A stretch of 44,918 bases of DNA from an uncultured Bacteroidales bacterium (GCA_900317955.1 ONIP01000015.1:1-44918); one strand, 5' to 3'; positions 1 through 7,653 are shown, counted from the stretch's first letter. Numbers and translations: made by a program. Notes: generated from the sequence alone by a model not told the origin.

Positions 1-1311
1 AAGGACACCTTGTTCTCGGAGCTTCTTGATGTTTCTGTGGATATTGCGCCTGTCTATTCCAATGATAGCAGCCATTTCGTGAGTTGTAATTTGAGGATTT
101 CCTTCAATTAGTTCCAGTATTTTCTGTGATGTTTTCTGTGGCGTTTTCTGTGACGTTTTCTGTGGCGTCTCTGTGGCGTCAGTCTGGGATATTGTTTGTG
201 GATTGCCTTGATTGTTTCTTTGGAAACTGACGCGAATTCCTCCGTCGGCCTCCTCAATGGTGGGCATCGGGAGTCCAGCTGCCTTAAAGCCTTCAAAGAT
301 TTTCTCGTATCCTCGCCCCCAGCTCTCAATGAAACCAGCCTTGAAGAAAGCGTTTGCAATGTTTCTGTTCCTTGGACGAGATGAATGTTTCTTCAACAGG
401 GTATCTGGAGTATATCCAATTGGCAATCCCCCCTCGTTCCATATCTCAACATAGTCATCCCATACACGCATTTGGATTGGTGCGCCGGTATAATCTTTAT
501 GCGCTATGGCATTGTACAATATTTCACGCAGTGCCTCCTCCGGAACCTCCAAAGGCTCACGACGTTTCATGCCTTCATAGTGTATGGGAGATGTCAGGTA
601 TTTGGCTTTCAACACTTGCACTACACTGTCGGTCATCTGGATTATGTTTCCTTCAATCACATCCTGGATGATTAGGTCAGCCACATTACGTCTGAAACGT
701 CCAATCTTGAATTCCACACAGGTAAAGTACCGACGAGGATTCTTGGCAAACAGCAAAAGGGCGGCATTTTTCAGTTTGCCATCCTCTGTTATTAAGCCAA
801 GATTCTCCAGTACTCTCTGCGTCGATGAGTTAGACTCACTTTTGTCAATGCGATCTGCAGCAATGCCGTTGTCGAGAAAATACTTTATGGCTTTGCGGTC
901 CAAATCTTTAATTGTGGCATGCTCGTTAGGTATATCGTCCCAAGAACGCCCCATCCTCTTCAAAACAAATTGTTGCAAAGCCGAGCCATTCAATTCCTGC
1001 ATCGTGCTGCCACTACGACAATAATATTTACCCCTAAAACTGATAGGAACGTTGCTGGGCTCAATGCCTATGCTGATATAATCGAGGTCATCCTTGTGGT
1101 GCAGGTTCACATCGGCCACGATGCCCATATAGTTGACCACCTTATTGGGAATGTCTTCGAGAAGTTTCTTGGCATCTTTTATGCCGACAACATTTCCGTT
1201 GTCGTCGATGCCAATATAGATGGTGCCGCCTTGGGCGTTGGCGAAGCCGCATATCCATTTCAGGTACTCGTCCTTCCAGGACTGCTTGTATTCCACATTT
1301 TGAGATTCCAT
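1..1311 (-). CDS. ATP-binding AlbA_2/Schlafen-like DNA-binding regulator (C-terminus cut by window edge)
   Basis: The frame is open from the ATG at 1311 to base 1, giving 437 codons with no stop, so the 3' end lies outside the window. Residues 1-110 resemble the AlbA_2 (Schlafen-type) DNA-binding domain (NVEYKQSW, then FANAQGGTIYIGIDDNG). A later block with NAIAHKDYTGAPIQ and VEIWNEGGLP resembles the ATPase half of the COG2865 family, and SWGRGYEKI follows it as usual. A short linker built from TPQK and TSQK repeats leads into a winged-helix-type end (ITTHEMAAIIGIDRRNIHRN). Members of this family are predicted DNA-binding regulators often found in accessory regions; no specific target is known. 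It stands alone beside a repeat-rich spacer. The domain calls are from motif recognition, not a profile search. Confidence 0.85.
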   Translation of the reverse strand, partial: MESQNVEYKQSWKDEYLKWICGFANAQGGTIYIGIDDNGNVVGIKDAKKLLEDIPNKVVNYMGIVADVNLHHKDDLDYISIGIEPSNVPISFRGKYYCRSGSTMQELNGSALQQFVLKRMGRSWDDIPNEHATIKDLDRKAIKYFLDNGIAADRIDKSESNSSTQRVLENLGLITEDGKLKNAALLLFAKNPRRYFTCVEFKIGRFRRNVADLIIQDVIEGNIIQMTDSVVQVLKAKYLTSPIHYEGMKRREPLEVPEEALREILYNAIAHKDYTGAPIQMRVWDDYVEIWNEGGLPIGYTPDTLLKKHSSRPRNRNIANAFFKAGFIESWGRGYEKIFEGFKAAGLPMPTIEEADGGIRVSFQRNNQGNPQTISQTDATETPQKTSQKTPQKTSQKILELIEGNPQITTHEMAAIIGIDRRNIHRNIKKLREQGVL

Positions 1312-1371
1312 ATTTCAATAACGTCTGTCGCCACAATTTATTGCGTCACCAACAAAAAGCCCATAGCTTAT

Positions 1372-1414
1372 AGATTACAAATCTGGATAATCAGTTAGGC
1401 CGGATTTGCAGTCC
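1372..1414. repeat. REP-like palindromes (GATTTGYAATC family), two copies
   Basis: 1372-1384 reads AGATTACAAATCT, a 5-bp stem with a 3-nt loop. 1402-1414 reads GGATTTGCAGTCC, a copy with one stem mismatch. Related copies lie at 1770-1816, 42418-42466, 44523-44572 and 44796-44808. Confidence 0.6.
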
Positions 1415-1463
1415 AGTCCAACGAGAACAACAAAGGGATACCGAACATCCGCTACGACTGGGA

Positions 1464-1535
1464 AACTTGAAGTGTCATATAAAATACTAACGTTGCTACA
1501 TTGTGAAAAAGAGCATCCACTGGATGCTCTTTTTC
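1464..1535 (-). repeat. inverted fragment of the multi-hairpin repeat of 6564-7036
   Basis: Read on the minus strand this piece runs from the GAGCATCCA-C-TGGATGCTC hairpin (1511-1529) through an octamer stretch with AACGTTAG-like sequence to TATATGACACTTC-like sequence. That is the same order as the junction between units of the array at 6.6-7.0 kb. It is therefore a dispersed copy of one unit boundary in the opposite orientation. Confidence 0.75.
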
Positions 1536-1634
1536 ACTAATATAATCATTGCTGTCCGACAAACAGGAATTTAATTATTAGTAAGTTATATAATATCAAC
1601 ATTATATGTCATGCATTGATTTGCGAAGGCTTGC

Positions 1635-1697
1635 GTGTGCCAAAGGCACACAATCCTATTAACCCCGCACTAAACACCGTAGGTGTGCAGTGTGGGG
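1635..1697. repeat. hairpin pair with nested cruciform
   Basis: GTGTGCC-AAA-GGCACAC (1635-1651) is a perfect 7-bp hairpin. CCCCGCACT (1663-1671) pairs with AGTGTGGGG (1689-1697) and encloses ACACC-GTA-GGTGT (1674-1686), forming a long stem with a small internal bubble. No T-run follows, so a terminator role is not obvious. Confidence 0.6.
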
Positions 1698-1769
1698 AAA
1701 ACTGTGCTCACCAAATGGTGCGGGCGTTATTGTATCAAAAAGAGACAGGCATATCTCCGCCACTCGTTG

Positions 1770-1816
1770 TGTCGGATTTGCAATCCGACACTTATTATTA
1801 TCAGGATTTGTAATCC
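1770..1816. repeat. REP-like palindromes (GATTTGYAATC family), two copies
   Basis: TGTCGGATTTGCAATCCGACA (1770-1790) has a 9-bp stem and a 3-nt loop. GGATTTGTAATCC (1804-1816) follows at once. The intervening CTTATTATTATCA recurs in reverse complement at 44808-44820, so the two-hairpin unit is partly conserved at the far end of the window. Confidence 0.65.
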
Positions 1817-1933
1817 GATTTGATTTCATTATGATGTTCCGTCACGACGGATGTTTCCCAACGGCACGATACAGAACATCCCCAAAGTCAGCCCATCGTC
1901 GCGGTATCGAACAACCGCCACGACGGAGTGTTT

Positions 1934-2362
1934 CTATTTTCTCAAAAGGGTACAAACCACAAGCGCAATCATCGGTATTACCGCCAAACTACAGTAACTT
2001 ATAAAAGCGGCTATCTTTTGGAACTTATTAAAGCGTGGCCTGCCAGTAACATATTCGTGATTGGCTATCAACTCATCATAATGTTTCCGCCTCCATATAT
2101 AATACGGCGAGACGGTGACAAGAGAGACTACCGCACCAATGATCATGGCTAGGTCGATACCGCAGCATCGTTCGAGCAAACAAGCAGCTATGGTAAACGG
2201 AGTCAGTAGAATAACAAACCAGAAACCACCACCCTAAAAATACAATTGAGAAGGGACATTCCGAATCAAGGTTTTTTTGAGCCTCGCTTCCCACTCATTG
2301 CCATACAATCGTTTGTAGATGCCTTTTCTAATCATTTCTGATACATCAACACATAATTCCAT
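1934..2362 (-). pseudogene. small three-helix membrane protein interrupted by an in-frame TAG
   Basis: One frame runs from the ATG at 2362 to the stop at 1934 (143 codons) and is broken only by TAG at 2234-2236 (codon 43). The first part reads MELCVDVSEMIRKGIYKRLY and continues to VPSQLYF. After the TAG come GGGFWFVILLTPFTIAACLL (helix 1), LAMIIGAVVSLVTVSPYYIW (helix 2), a basic loop, and AAFISYCSLAVIPMIALVVC (helix 3). Other genes here use TAG as a normal stop (23886, 21797), so recoding is unlikely. It is either a nonsense-mutated gene or a gene now starting after the stop at an alternative codon. It lies 47 bp downstream of the frameshifted gene at 2410-2683 on the same strand. A short membrane protein behind a glycine-zipper peptide would fit an immunity role, but that is speculation. 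Confidence 0.6.
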
Positions 2363-2409
2363 TATGCAATATAGCATGTACAAAAAAAAATTCATGTTTT
2401 TCCTTTCTA

Positions 2410-2683
2410 CTAATGCGTCCAGTCAAATATCTTTTCCCCTAGGCGTTCGCCGCAATAAGAGGCTCCTATGCCCGCTCCAAAGCCGATTACAGCACCAGGC
2501 AGTCCTCCTACCTGGCGTTCTCGAGTTTTCTTAAAGGATTGAGGGGAAACCTGTATTTCAAAAGCATATTTTTTTTTCTCCAACAAATACCATTACATCC
2601 GGTCTATATCCACTGCAATGATATTCAAGTTGAGCAGTATAATTCAAGGCATTACATGCATCTGAAATGGCGTTTTGTGCCAT
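2410..2683 (-). pseudogene. frameshifted CoiA-like nuclease fragment with glycine-zipper tail
   Basis: From the ATG at 2683 the frame encodes MAQNAISDACNALNYTAQLE, continues to YRPDVMVFVGEKK, and meets a stop soon after a run of nine A (T9 at 2569-2577 on the plus strand). Dropping one A restores a frame reading YAFEIQVSPQSFKKTRERQ, then VGGLPGAVIGFGAGIGASYC and GERLGEKIFDWTH, ending at 2410. The span of 274 nt equals 91 codons plus one base. The pattern D29 ... E42-I-Q44-VSPQS matches the PD-(D/E)XK core of CoiA-type nucleases. The tail after ERQ leaves that family: it has a double-glycine followed by GxxxG-rich sequence like a pore-forming peptide. The shift could be decay, an assembly error, or slippage at A9. 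It sits 31 bp after the stop of the 2715-3392 gene, so the three genes look co-transcribed. Confidence 0.55.
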
Positions 2684-2714
2684 CGTGTAACTGAGATTTC
2701 ATTATTATATAGAA

Positions 2715-3392
2715 TTATAAATCTTCTCCATTTGCTTTATTATATTCATTATCATAAAACATGATAATATAATATCTACCATATTCTTGTTCAATCATAA
2801 ACCATACTGATTTCTCAGTCATGATATCTGCCACATATTCCATAGATAATCTTATTATCATATTTTGCTTTTCTTCTTCACTCAGATTATCAAACTCTTC
2901 GAAAGATAGTTTTGAAAGTAAGTAATCTTGTAAAACTGTTGTATCAAGTTCTGATTTAATAAATTGATAATAAGCTGCTTCATATCGTTTGCTATTCACA
3001 CTCATTTCGTATGAAATGTCTTCGTCTTCACCTATTTCATATTTTCCTACGATGTTTGCAGGAACATACCTCTCGTTATGCTCAAATTGATGACACAAAG
3101 TATTGAATCTAATCTTTATAGAAGCCTCGTTTATCCCCATGGCATCCATAACCATTATTCTATAAACCTTGTTGTTGTTTGTAATAACGTGTATCTCTAC
3201 ATCAGAACCATTGAACTCACCTTCGAGACAGTCTTTACGTTGGTTGTATGTGAAGCCTTTTGCTTTCAGTTTTTGAATCATGTCACTCTTTGTCCCATCA
3301 ACAGGAATGCCAAGAAATTTTGTCACATCTTTTTGAGCAAAACAAATGGAGGCAAGCATAAGTGCTATTACCAAAGATAGTGTTTTTTTCAT
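2715..3392 (-). CDS. secreted protein of unknown function
   Basis: 225 residues from the ATG at 3392. This start was chosen because it places a clean signal peptide at the N-terminus (MKKTLSLVIALMLASICFAQ); an upstream extension of 33 codons has no such feature. The mature part begins KDVTKFLGIPVDGTKSDMIQ, a pattern common in Bacteroidales secreted proteins of unknown role that carry a short repeat-like fold before an acidic C-terminal half. No catalytic motif is seen. A TATATTTG promoter box lies about 90 bp upstream. It heads a minus-strand row that continues into the two broken genes at 2410-2683 and 1934-2362. Periplasmic location is inferred from the signal peptide; it has no lipobox cysteine. 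Confidence 0.8.
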   Translation of the reverse strand: MKKTLSLVIALMLASICFAQKDVTKFLGIPVDGTKSDMIQKLKAKGFTYNQRKDCLEGEFNGSDVEIHVITNNNKVYRIMVMDAMGINEASIKIRFNTLCHQFEHNERYVPANIVGKYEIGEDEDISYEMSVNSKRYEAAYYQFIKSELDTTVLQDYLLSKLSFEEFDNLSEEEKQNMIIRLSMEYVADIMTEKSVWFMIEQEYGRYYIIMFYDNEYNKANGEDL

Positions 3393-3480
3393 GTCATATA
3401 ATTTTAAACGTTCAAAAGAAAAGCATAACGCTACGTATTTCAAAATAATGTCGGTATCACCACTCAGGACGACACCTTTG

Positions 3481-3488
3481 CAAATATA
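3481..3488 (-). promoter_or_regulatory. Bacteroidota -7 promoter box
   Basis: CAAATATA on the plus strand reads TATATTTG on the minus strand, a perfect TAnnTTTG box, about 90 bp upstream of the start at 3392. Confidence 0.55.
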
Positions 3489-3575
3489 CACATTTTTTTA
3501 GAATTGCACTCTTTTTTGTGAGAATATCAAGGACAGGATGAGACTTCCACTGGAATCTCTTGACATGACTCTGAG

Positions 3576-6284
3576 TCACCGTATCAACGTCACTGTCCCT
3601 TTGACGGTTTTCCATGCGGCATCGTGATTATCCATATAACGAATATAGTATACGTATGTCCCCTGGGGGCAGGGTACGCCTTCGTGTGTGCCGTCCCAAC
3701 TGCCTGCAAGCCCGTCGAACTGGGCTATATGTACGCCATACCGATTGAATACTTTCACTTCAGCTTTCTGGATATGACGGCTGCACCGGAGTGAGAATAT
3801 GTTGTTGGTTTCAAGCGTCGGGGTAATGACATTGGGCGCAATGATCCAGGTGCTGTCAATGGGTTTCTCGCCCCAATAGGGGATGACAATGAGTGTGAAG
3901 TATACAATGCTGTCGCAGGTGTCGGCAATATGCAAATAGATGGGTTGGTCGTGTGTCTCGGCGCCGAATGAAATGCCGTTGAAGAGTACCGGCATATCCT
4001 CCGGTGCGACGGTGTCATAAACCCAGTGGCAGTGCGGGCAGGTCACCAGGTCTATTTTCCACAGCGTGTCGCATCCCGAGGGTGTCCAGTAGGTTGTGAC
4101 GTAGTGGGTGTCGGTATATTCCAATTCATGCCCGCGGAATGTGAAACTGCCCTCGCACAGGCGAACCGAAAAGGTCGAGTCGTAGTGGTTGTGGAACCAC
4201 AACGGCGTCCACAGGGTGTCGGATTTGCGGGTGTTGCATCCCTCGTCGGCGTATTTGAAGATGGCCATTGCAGTATATCTCCCGGTGTCGTGATAGGTGT
4301 GCTGTTGTGTGAGAACGGCGTCCCCCTCCCGATGGCCATACCGCAGTATGGTGCTGTCGCCAAAGTCCCATATCACACTGTCGTAAGGGCGTTGGTGAGT
4401 GGCCGTGAAGTAGACCGGGTCGTAAAGGCACCATATTGAGTCGCTGGACAACGAATCGGCCGCCAATCCATTTACCGTCAAGGATGTCCCTCCCGGCTGG
4501 ATATGGGGGAGATTGAGCATGTAGGCACCTGACAGGTATGCCATAAACGGGGCATTGGTCCTGCTTATTATGCGGTGTGTCCCCTCTGAACAGAATGAGC
4601 TGCCCTGATTGAAATGTGCGTGGCTGTAGGGGGTGTTGGCCAATGGCTGGAAGTATGAAGCAAGCCTGTAGTCGTCCATCCACATGGATTGCACATCGGC
4701 AGTGTAGGTGAAAATATCGAGGCCAGACACAGAAGGGCCATAATGGTTTCCATTGGCATCGACATTGTTCGGAGTGCCGTAAACAATCTCCCCCCAATGC
4801 CACCATCTTGTGGGAATCACCGAGTTCATGCCACATCTTGTTCCTATCCACTTCACCTCTATAGGCTTGTCTGCTACAATATAGTAAGGACCTCTGCCTC
4901 CTTCAAATTCCCACCAGTTGGTGGTGTTTGCGTTGACGGCCAGCACCCTTTCGCCGTCAGCCAAATGGGCCATGTCTTTTATGGTGATGGTTGTGTTGTC
5001 TTCCAACCCCAAAAAACGGAGATACCCACCTGCGTTCGGCACCAGGAATTCCTTGCCGCAATACCATATCGGCAGCGACTGGTCAACTTTCATCCCGAAT
5101 TGTCCGTTCCCCCAATCTCTTATTCCGATTCCAAGAGCCCCCGAACTCTCGTATACCGCTATCCGTTTGCAGTCTCTTGCCTTGATATGTGTACCTGCCA
5201 GGTCGACACAAAAGGTATCCCTCAGAGCCGTGTCGCCTGCAAATGTGTGTCGTACCACGGGCGCAAAGCCTGCTTCGGGCGAGTCGATATTTTCTCCAAG
5301 TATATAATATGGAGCCAACAATGGGTAATATTTCTCCTGGCTTTCTCCTGCCCCGACATGGAACAGTTCACTTCTCCTGAGCATCACTGTCAGTGTGTCG
5401 CCCGGTCTTCTGTTCATCCAGTCCCAATCGCTCAGTACTATGTCTACCGTCACACTGTCGTCCACCGCTATAATATCTATCGACGACTTTCCGGTTATAT
5501 AGTATGGAACTAAAGCTATGGTACTGACATGATGGGTGGCTATCGGGGGCAGCGCAACATATTCGTCGCGTAACATCTCGGTAGGAATCACTGTGGTCGA
5601 CGACCAATATCCATCCCCGACTACAAGAAAGAGGGATATGGTGTCGGTGCTCGTAACATGGAACCCGTGAGATTGTGGCCTGTCACCCAGCACCCCGCTG
5701 TAGTCATATTGGGGTATATGGGGTCTTAGCGTGTAATCAAGATAATCGAATCCAGGCATATATAGATAGGGAACAGTGTCTATAATCCGCGCTATTTGGG
5801 ATGTGTATGGCACATGGATATAATTGGTGTCGGTTCCGCACATCCGCCGCCTCATGATATGTACTGTTTGCGAATACCCTAACCTCTCATTTTCGATTGT
5901 CAGGTCACAGTCCCGCTCACAAACAGCATACAATCGCGAAAAGTTAGGTGATTCCCCTCTCATCGAACGGGGGAAGCATACCCAAAAATCCTTCCCCGTG
6001 GCAGCAAACTGCACACCATGGTGGTCTTTCGGGTTGTCGTCCTGACTCCTTCCCGCCATCGGTACCAGCATGACCAGCCATACAACTGCCATGCTCATCA
6101 CCCTGAGCAAACCTCTTCGTCCCCCTATCCTTGTTAACAGGGTAGGGGACAGCATGCGTTTACTATGGGCAGATCTTGTCATTTTGTAGCTTTCACTTTC
6201 TTCTCTTACTGGCTTCTTCCCGACTTGTTTTGAATGTGGCGTGCAATCTTTGCTTCTGTGAATAACGACTCGATTCTGTGGCAT
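3576..6284 (-). CDS. large secreted T9SS type B cargo protein with PKD domain
   Basis: 902 residues. An N-terminal hydrophobic segment (MSMAVVWLVMLVPMAGRSQ, about residues 63-82) is the likely signal peptide, so the true start may be the Met at residue 35, 44 or 63 rather than the first ATG. GKDFWVCFPRSM near residue 97 resembles the start of IgGFc-binding-type domains of Bacteroidota surface proteins. About residues 615-690 form a PKD domain (SVIWDFGDST ... HTYHDTGRYT). The last ~90 residues (from APNVITPTLETNN, through VKVFNRYGVHI and SWDGTHEG, to GTYVYYIRY) are the gliding-motility-associated type B sorting domain used by the type IX secretion system. It is thus predicted to reach the cell surface or medium. 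The PorW gene at 23913 supplies a matching T9SS component. It stands alone, with a TATATTTG box at 6409-6416. Adhesion is a plausible but unproven role. Confidence 0.85.
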   Translation of the reverse strand: MPQNRVVIHRSKDCTPHSKQVGKKPVREESESYKMTRSAHSKRMLSPTLLTRIGGRRGLLRVMSMAVVWLVMLVPMAGRSQDDNPKDHHGVQFAATGKDFWVCFPRSMRGESPNFSRLYAVCERDCDLTIENERLGYSQTVHIMRRRMCGTDTNYIHVPYTSQIARIIDTVPYLYMPGFDYLDYTLRPHIPQYDYSGVLGDRPQSHGFHVTSTDTISLFLVVGDGYWSSTTVIPTEMLRDEYVALPPIATHHVSTIALVPYYITGKSSIDIIAVDDSVTVDIVLSDWDWMNRRPGDTLTVMLRRSELFHVGAGESQEKYYPLLAPYYILGENIDSPEAGFAPVVRHTFAGDTALRDTFCVDLAGTHIKARDCKRIAVYESSGALGIGIRDWGNGQFGMKVDQSLPIWYCGKEFLVPNAGGYLRFLGLEDNTTITIKDMAHLADGERVLAVNANTTNWWEFEGGRGPYYIVADKPIEVKWIGTRCGMNSVIPTRWWHWGEIVYGTPNNVDANGNHYGPSVSGLDIFTYTADVQSMWMDDYRLASYFQPLANTPYSHAHFNQGSSFCSEGTHRIISRTNAPFMAYLSGAYMLNLPHIQPGGTSLTVNGLAADSLSSDSIWCLYDPVYFTATHQRPYDSVIWDFGDSTILRYGHREGDAVLTQQHTYHDTGRYTAMAIFKYADEGCNTRKSDTLWTPLWFHNHYDSTFSVRLCEGSFTFRGHELEYTDTHYVTTYWTPSGCDTLWKIDLVTCPHCHWVYDTVAPEDMPVLFNGISFGAETHDQPIYLHIADTCDSIVYFTLIVIPYWGEKPIDSTWIIAPNVITPTLETNNIFSLRCSRHIQKAEVKVFNRYGVHIAQFDGLAGSWDGTHEGVPCPQGTYVYYIRYMDNHDAAWKTVKGTVTLIR

Positions 6285-6408
6285 TGATTTTCCGCACCGT
6301 TAACGTGCATCCATTACAAAAACACGCTTTCAATCCTTTGTTATAAAATATTTGTTTACAACTTGTTGCAGGTTACATTCCAACAGATTATTCAATCAAT
6401 TCACAATG

Positions 6409-6416
6409 CAAATATA
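6409..6416 (-). promoter_or_regulatory. Bacteroidota -7 promoter box
   Basis: CAAATATA on the plus strand (TATATTTG on the minus strand), followed by GC in the downstream direction as is typical. It lies about 125 bp upstream of the first ATG of the T9SS cargo gene, and further from the internal starts. Confidence 0.55.
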
Positions 6417-6711
6417 CTTTTTTATTTTGATTTAGAGGATTTCTATTAATTACCTCGAAGTAGTGAGACCTTTAATGACACGGTACAAGCCGTTAGGCGC
6501 AGTGATGTGATAGTCAGTGAAGAAGTGCCAGCGGAGAAGAGAAACGACAGTGAAAACGAATTCAACGTTAGTTTTTTTGTTTCACACTTCAAAAGTGGGG
6601 GACATTTGAAGAAGGCTTGCGCCTATCAATGGCAAGCATTGAAGCGAAATATCCACTGGATATTTCTTTTGCTTCGCTATCAAAGGACATTCACTGAATG
6701 CTCTTTTTCAC

Positions 6712-6751
6712 AATGTATCAATGTATCAATGTAGCAAAGTAGCAACGTTAG
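6712..6751. repeat. octanucleotide tandem array at unit junction
   Basis: Five consecutive degenerate 8-mers: AATGTATC, AATGTATC, AATGTAGC, AAAGTAGC, AACGTTAG. The next junction (6893-6916) has three: AATGTATC, AATGTAGT, AACGTTAG. The same 8-nt period appears in the spacers at 10369-10609 and 20164-20284. Confidence 0.7.
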
Positions 6752-7004
6752 TTTTTTATATGACACTTCAAAAGTGAGGGACTTTTGAAGAAGGCTTTGC
6801 TGCCTGTCAACGGCAAGCATTGAAGCGAAATATCCACTGGATATTTCTTTTGCTTCGCTATCAAAGAGCATCCACTGGATGCTCTTTTTCACAATGTATC
6901 AATGTAGTAACGTTAGTTTTTTATATGACACTTCAAAAGTGAGGGACTTTTGAAGAAAAGCTTACGCTTTATCGATGGCAAGCATCGATTTCTCCGCTTC
7001 GCTA

Positions 7005-7033
7005 TCAAAGAGCATCCACTGGATGCTCTTTTT
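7005..7033 (-). terminator. intrinsic terminator formed by the repeat hairpin
   Basis: On the minus strand the gene ending at 7041 is followed after a few bases by AAAAAGAGCATCCA-G-TGGATGCTCTTTTT, a perfect stem with a T-run. The same palindrome ends each repeat unit and could terminate in both directions. Confidence 0.6.
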
Positions 7034-7040
7034 CACTTAT

Positions 7041-7484
7041 CTAAAAACCATAGGTGCATGTGTAAGGTGGCGTGTCCCAACTATTAAAAACTAAAGTATA
7101 TATTCCGTGGGGCAGATTGGCTATTTCGAACACATTGTCCGTATGGCAGATGCAGTCGGCTATCGGCCCGTCGTGCTCATACTCATTTATTGTAATAGTG
7201 TCGCCGTCCACTTGTATGTCCACGTCTATCCCCCCCACCTTAAAGGCACAGTTTACCGTCAAGTTATGGTGGCAAACCCTTAGCACCCCACTGTCGTAAC
7301 TTAACTCGACCCACTCTCTGGCATCATTCTCCCCGCCCTTATCGTCGGTCATTTCCGGCTTGCAGCCATTGTTGCTGATGTTTTGCACCCGGGCTTTAGA
7401 TGGGTCTTTTTGGCACGACCCCATTGCTGCCAATCCTGCGGCTATCAATATCACCGCCATTGTCATAATGATTTTTTTCTTCAT
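7041..7484 (-). CDS. small exported protein, possible lipoprotein
   Basis: 147 residues from the ATG at 7484 (MKKKIIMTMAVILIAAGLAA, then MGSCQKD). The earlier ATG at 7514 would add ten residues before the signal peptide and is less likely. The Cys in MGSCQKD could be lipidated, though the lipobox is weak. The mature part contains WVELSYDSGVLRVCHHNLTV and ends in a cysteine-bearing TCTYGF; further Cys residues (NCAF, DCICH) suggest disulfides in the periplasm. The alternating hydrophobic pattern points to a beta-sandwich. I do not recognise a named family. It ends directly against the multi-hairpin array, whose last palindrome can act as its terminator. Confidence 0.75.
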   Translation of the reverse strand: MKKKIIMTMAVILIAAGLAAMGSCQKDPSKARVQNISNNGCKPEMTDDKGGENDAREWVELSYDSGVLRVCHHNLTVNCAFKVGGIDVDIQVDGDTITINEYEHDGPIADCICHTDNVFEIANLPHGIYTLVFNSWDTPPYTCTYGF

Positions 7485-7586
7485 GATAGATTCGAGCGTT
7501 TTATTGTTTAACAACTATTTCTTTTATTTAACCTTATGACGTGGCAGCTGTCAATATCTTACATTTCTTAACAAACTTTAACGATA

Positions 7587-7622
7587 AAAAATAAAGGGCG
7601 GCAATCGAACGATAGCTGCCCT
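7587..7622 (-). terminator. terminator of gcvH
   Basis: AGGGCAGC (7622-7615) pairs with GCCGCCCT (7602-7595) on the minus strand with one internal mismatch, followed by TTTATTTTTT. It lies about 30 bp after the gcvH stop. Confidence 0.65.
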
Positions 7623-7653
7623 CTACTTTTTTTTGACTTCTTTAATTTATTGC

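Larger units (their letters stand above)
1312..1933. other. gene-free, repeat-rich spacer
   Basis: No convincing coding region is seen on either strand. The stretch holds a fragment of the multi-hairpin repeat, several GATTTGYAATC palindromes, a nested hairpin at 1635-1697, and two direct copies of a short CACGACGGA motif near 1843 and 1918. It looks like an accumulation site for small palindromic repeats. Confidence 0.6.
6564..7036. repeat. three tandem copies of a 165-180 bp multi-hairpin unit
   Basis: Units begin at AACGTTAG at 6564, 6744 and 6909 (spacing 180 and 165 bp). Each unit has in order: a hairpin CTTCAAAAGT-GAGGG-ACTTTTGAAG (6766-6790 and 6931-6955; one mismatch in the first copy); a hairpin around GCAAG (6626-6642 TCAATG/CATTGA; 6971-6989 ATCGATG/CATCGAT); in copies 1 and 2 AAATATCCACTGGATATTT; and a final GAGCATCCA-C-TGGATGCTC hairpin flanked by A and T runs (6866-6884, 7010-7028). 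The second hairpin changes on both arms between copies, so pairing is kept. The short frames crossing it are not convincing genes. A fragment occurs inverted at 1464-1535. Confidence 0.8.

Noticed and set aside
1616..2004. Plus-strand frames in the repeat spacer
   Set aside because: They cross palindromes, have no recognisable sequence and overlap the minus-strand membrane gene.
2234..2236. TAG recoded as an amino acid
   Set aside because: Clear housekeeping genes in the window (ychF, DUF4199) end in TAG, so it acts as a stop here.
6507..6892. Short frames on both strands across the multi-hairpin repeat
   Set aside because: They follow the repeat and break at different places in each unit (copy 3 has a stop); structure, not protein, is conserved.
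6564..7036. Integron-like cassette array with attC sites
   Set aside because: The units begin with AACGTTAG but lack the GTTRRRY core with paired R and L boxes, contain no genes, and no integrase is near.
6564..7036. CRISPR array
   Set aside because: Repeats are too long and hairpin-rich, spacing is not 25-40 bp of unique spacer, and no cas gene is present.
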